Assembly: GCF_049994355.1 (NCBI RefSeq)
Contig: NZ_CP188257.1
Location: forward strand, 2,232,001-2,296,000
Reading direction: 5' to 3'
Length of the DNA: 64,000 bases
Source: Angustibacter sp049994355
GTDB taxonomy: Bacteria > Actinomycetota > Actinomycetes > Actinomycetales > Angustibacteraceae
This document shows, piece by piece, positions 62,954-64,000 of this stretch. The notes below the pieces were generated by a model, which saw only the letters and a list, made by a program, of their open reading frames with translations, was not told the DNA's origin and did not search any database. Both the position numbers and the translations under genes were made by a program. The stretch's first letter is position 1, and each line of letters opens with the position of its first letter.

Positions 62954-64000
62954 ATGACTGCCAGCACCACCGAGACGCGCGCCCCGCAGGTTGCCGTCAA
63001 CGACATCGGCTCGGCTGAGGACTTCCTCGCCGCCATCGACGAGACCATCAAGTACTTCAACGACGGAGACATCGTCGAAGGGGTCATCGTCAAGGTCGAC
63101 CGGGACGAGGTCCTGCTCGACATCGGTTACAAGACCGAGGGTGTCATCCCCTCCCGCGAGCTCTCCATCAAGCACGACGTCGACCCCAACGAGGTCGTCA
63201 GCGTGGGCGACGAGGTCGAGGCCCTGGTCCTCCAGAAGGAGGACAAGGAGGGCCGGCTCATCCTGTCCAAGAAGCGCGCCCAGTACGAGCGCGCCTGGGG
63301 CACGATCGAGAAGGTCAAGGAGGAGGACGGCATCGTCACCGGCACGGTGATCGAGGTCGTCAAGGGTGGTCTGATCCTGGACATCGGGCTGCGCGGCTTC
63401 CTGCCGGCGTCGCTCGTCGAGATGCGCCGCGTCCGCGACCTGCAGCCCTACGTGGGCAAGGAGCTCGAGGCGAAGATCATCGAGCTCGACAAGAACCGCA
63501 ACAACGTGGTCCTGTCCCGTCGCGCCTGGCTCGAGCAGACCCAGTCGGAGGTGCGCCAGACCTTCCTGCAGACCCTGCAGAAGGGCCAGGTCCGCTCCGG
63601 TGTGGTCTCCTCGATCGTCAACTTCGGTGCGTTCGTGGACCTCGGCGGCGTCGACGGTCTGGTGCACGTGTCCGAGCTGTCCTGGAAGCACATCGACCAC
63701 CCGTCCGAGGTCGTCGAGGTCGGCCAGGAGGTCACGGTCGAGGTCCTGGACGTCGACATGGACCGCGAGCGGGTCTCGCTGTCGCTCAAGGCGACGCAGG
63801 AGGACCCCTGGCAGCAGTTCGCGCGCACGCACGCGATCGGCCAGGTCGTCCCAGGCAAGGTCACCAAGCTCGTCCCGTTCGGTGCGTTCGTGCGCGTCGA
63901 CGAGGGCATCGAGGGCCTGGTGCACATCTCCGAGCTGGCCGAGCGCCACGTGGAGATTCCCGAGCAGGTCGTGCAGGTCGGGGACTCGATCTTCGTCAAG
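62954..64000 (+). CDS. rpsA: 30S ribosomal protein S1 (3' end beyond window)
   Basis: 349 codons visible from ATG at 62954 to the window edge, still open. Four S1 RNA-binding repeats can be seen: EGVIVKVDRDEVLLDIGYKT (about 35), TGTVIEVVKGGLILDIGLRG (about 122), SGVVSSIVNFGAFVDLGGVDG (about 216) and PGKVTKLVPFGAFVRVDEGIEG (about 300), with the partner motif GLVHVSELS/GLVHISELA. Actinobacterial S1 has about 490 residues, so roughly 140 are missing. Binds mRNA at the ribosome during initiation. Confidence 0.97.
   Translation, partial: MTASTTETRAPQVAVNDIGSAEDFLAAIDETIKYFNDGDIVEGVIVKVDRDEVLLDIGYKTEGVIPSRELSIKHDVDPNEVVSVGDEVEALVLQKEDKEGRLILSKKRAQYERAWGTIEKVKEEDGIVTGTVIEVVKGGLILDIGLRGFLPASLVEMRRVRDLQPYVGKELEAKIIELDKNRNNVVLSRRAWLEQTQSEVRQTFLQTLQKGQVRSGVVSSIVNFGAFVDLGGVDGLVHVSELSWKHIDHPSEVVEVGQEVTVEVLDVDMDRERVSLSLKATQEDPWQQFARTHAIGQVVPGKVTKLVPFGAFVRVDEGIEGLVHISELAERHVEIPEQVVQVGDSIFVK

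Overview
The window is one continuous stretch of a high-GC Actinomycetota chromosome. The evidence is the codon use (third positions almost all G or C), frequent GTG starts, many start codons lying 6-7 bases after a TAnnnT hexamer, and family content typical of the phylum: an ANTAR response regulator of the PdtaR type, TIGR03085 and HGxxPAAW proteins, a Trp-operon-associated membrane protein, and PolA without proofreading residues. The order or genus cannot be fixed from this sequence. Coding density is very high and no intergenic gap reaches 300 bases. I saw no insertion sequence, prophage or CRISPR array.

Region 1 (1-22274) is catabolic. On the minus strand lie three genes for an oxamate-carbamoyltransferase-like complex (DUF1116/AllG, FdrA/AllF, DUF2877/AllH). 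They are divergent from a PucR-family regulator, which is followed on the plus strand by an NCS2 uracil/xanthine permease, a three-subunit molybdenum hydroxylase (FAD, 2Fe-2S and Mo subunits) with its CoxG-like helper, a nitrilase-superfamily amidase and HyuA/HyuB. After three apparently unrelated genes (alpha/beta hydrolase, DUF4184 membrane protein, P-loop kinase) come a CaiB/BaiF CoA-transferase, carbamate kinase and a ring-opening amidohydrolase of the barbiturase/cyanuric acid hydrolase family. Together these suggest oxidative breakdown of a cyclic ureide, most simply uracil via barbiturate, with the carbamoyl group recovered as carbamoyl phosphate and then ATP. This is inference but testable.

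Region 2 (22284-35786) is histidine and tryptophan biosynthesis: hisF, then an inserted pair of ABC exporter half-transporters flanked by two DinB/maleylpyruvate-isomerase-fold proteins, then hisI-trpE, a Trp-associated membrane protein, three small membrane proteins, and trpC-trpB-trpA-lgt.

Region 3 (35928-45779) holds glutamate synthase gltB-gltD, pyruvate kinase, an FMN-dependent oxidoreductase, a helix-turn-helix/LAGLIDADG-like protein, a tRNA with anticodon CAA and an unusually short variable loop, and the ANTAR response regulator.

Region 4 (45969-64000) holds a complete branched-chain amino acid type ABC importer (livK, livH, livM, livG, livF) with a perfect 16-bp hairpin between livK and livH, a GNAT acetyltransferase, polA, a lipoprotein alpha/beta hydrolase, a membrane protein coupled to a large repeat-rich secreted/anchored protein, a SAM methyltransferase, a von Willebrand A protein with a solute-binding-like domain, an APH-type kinase, and the first 349 codons of rpsA, which has a clear promoter and an 18-bp palindrome at the predicted transcript start.
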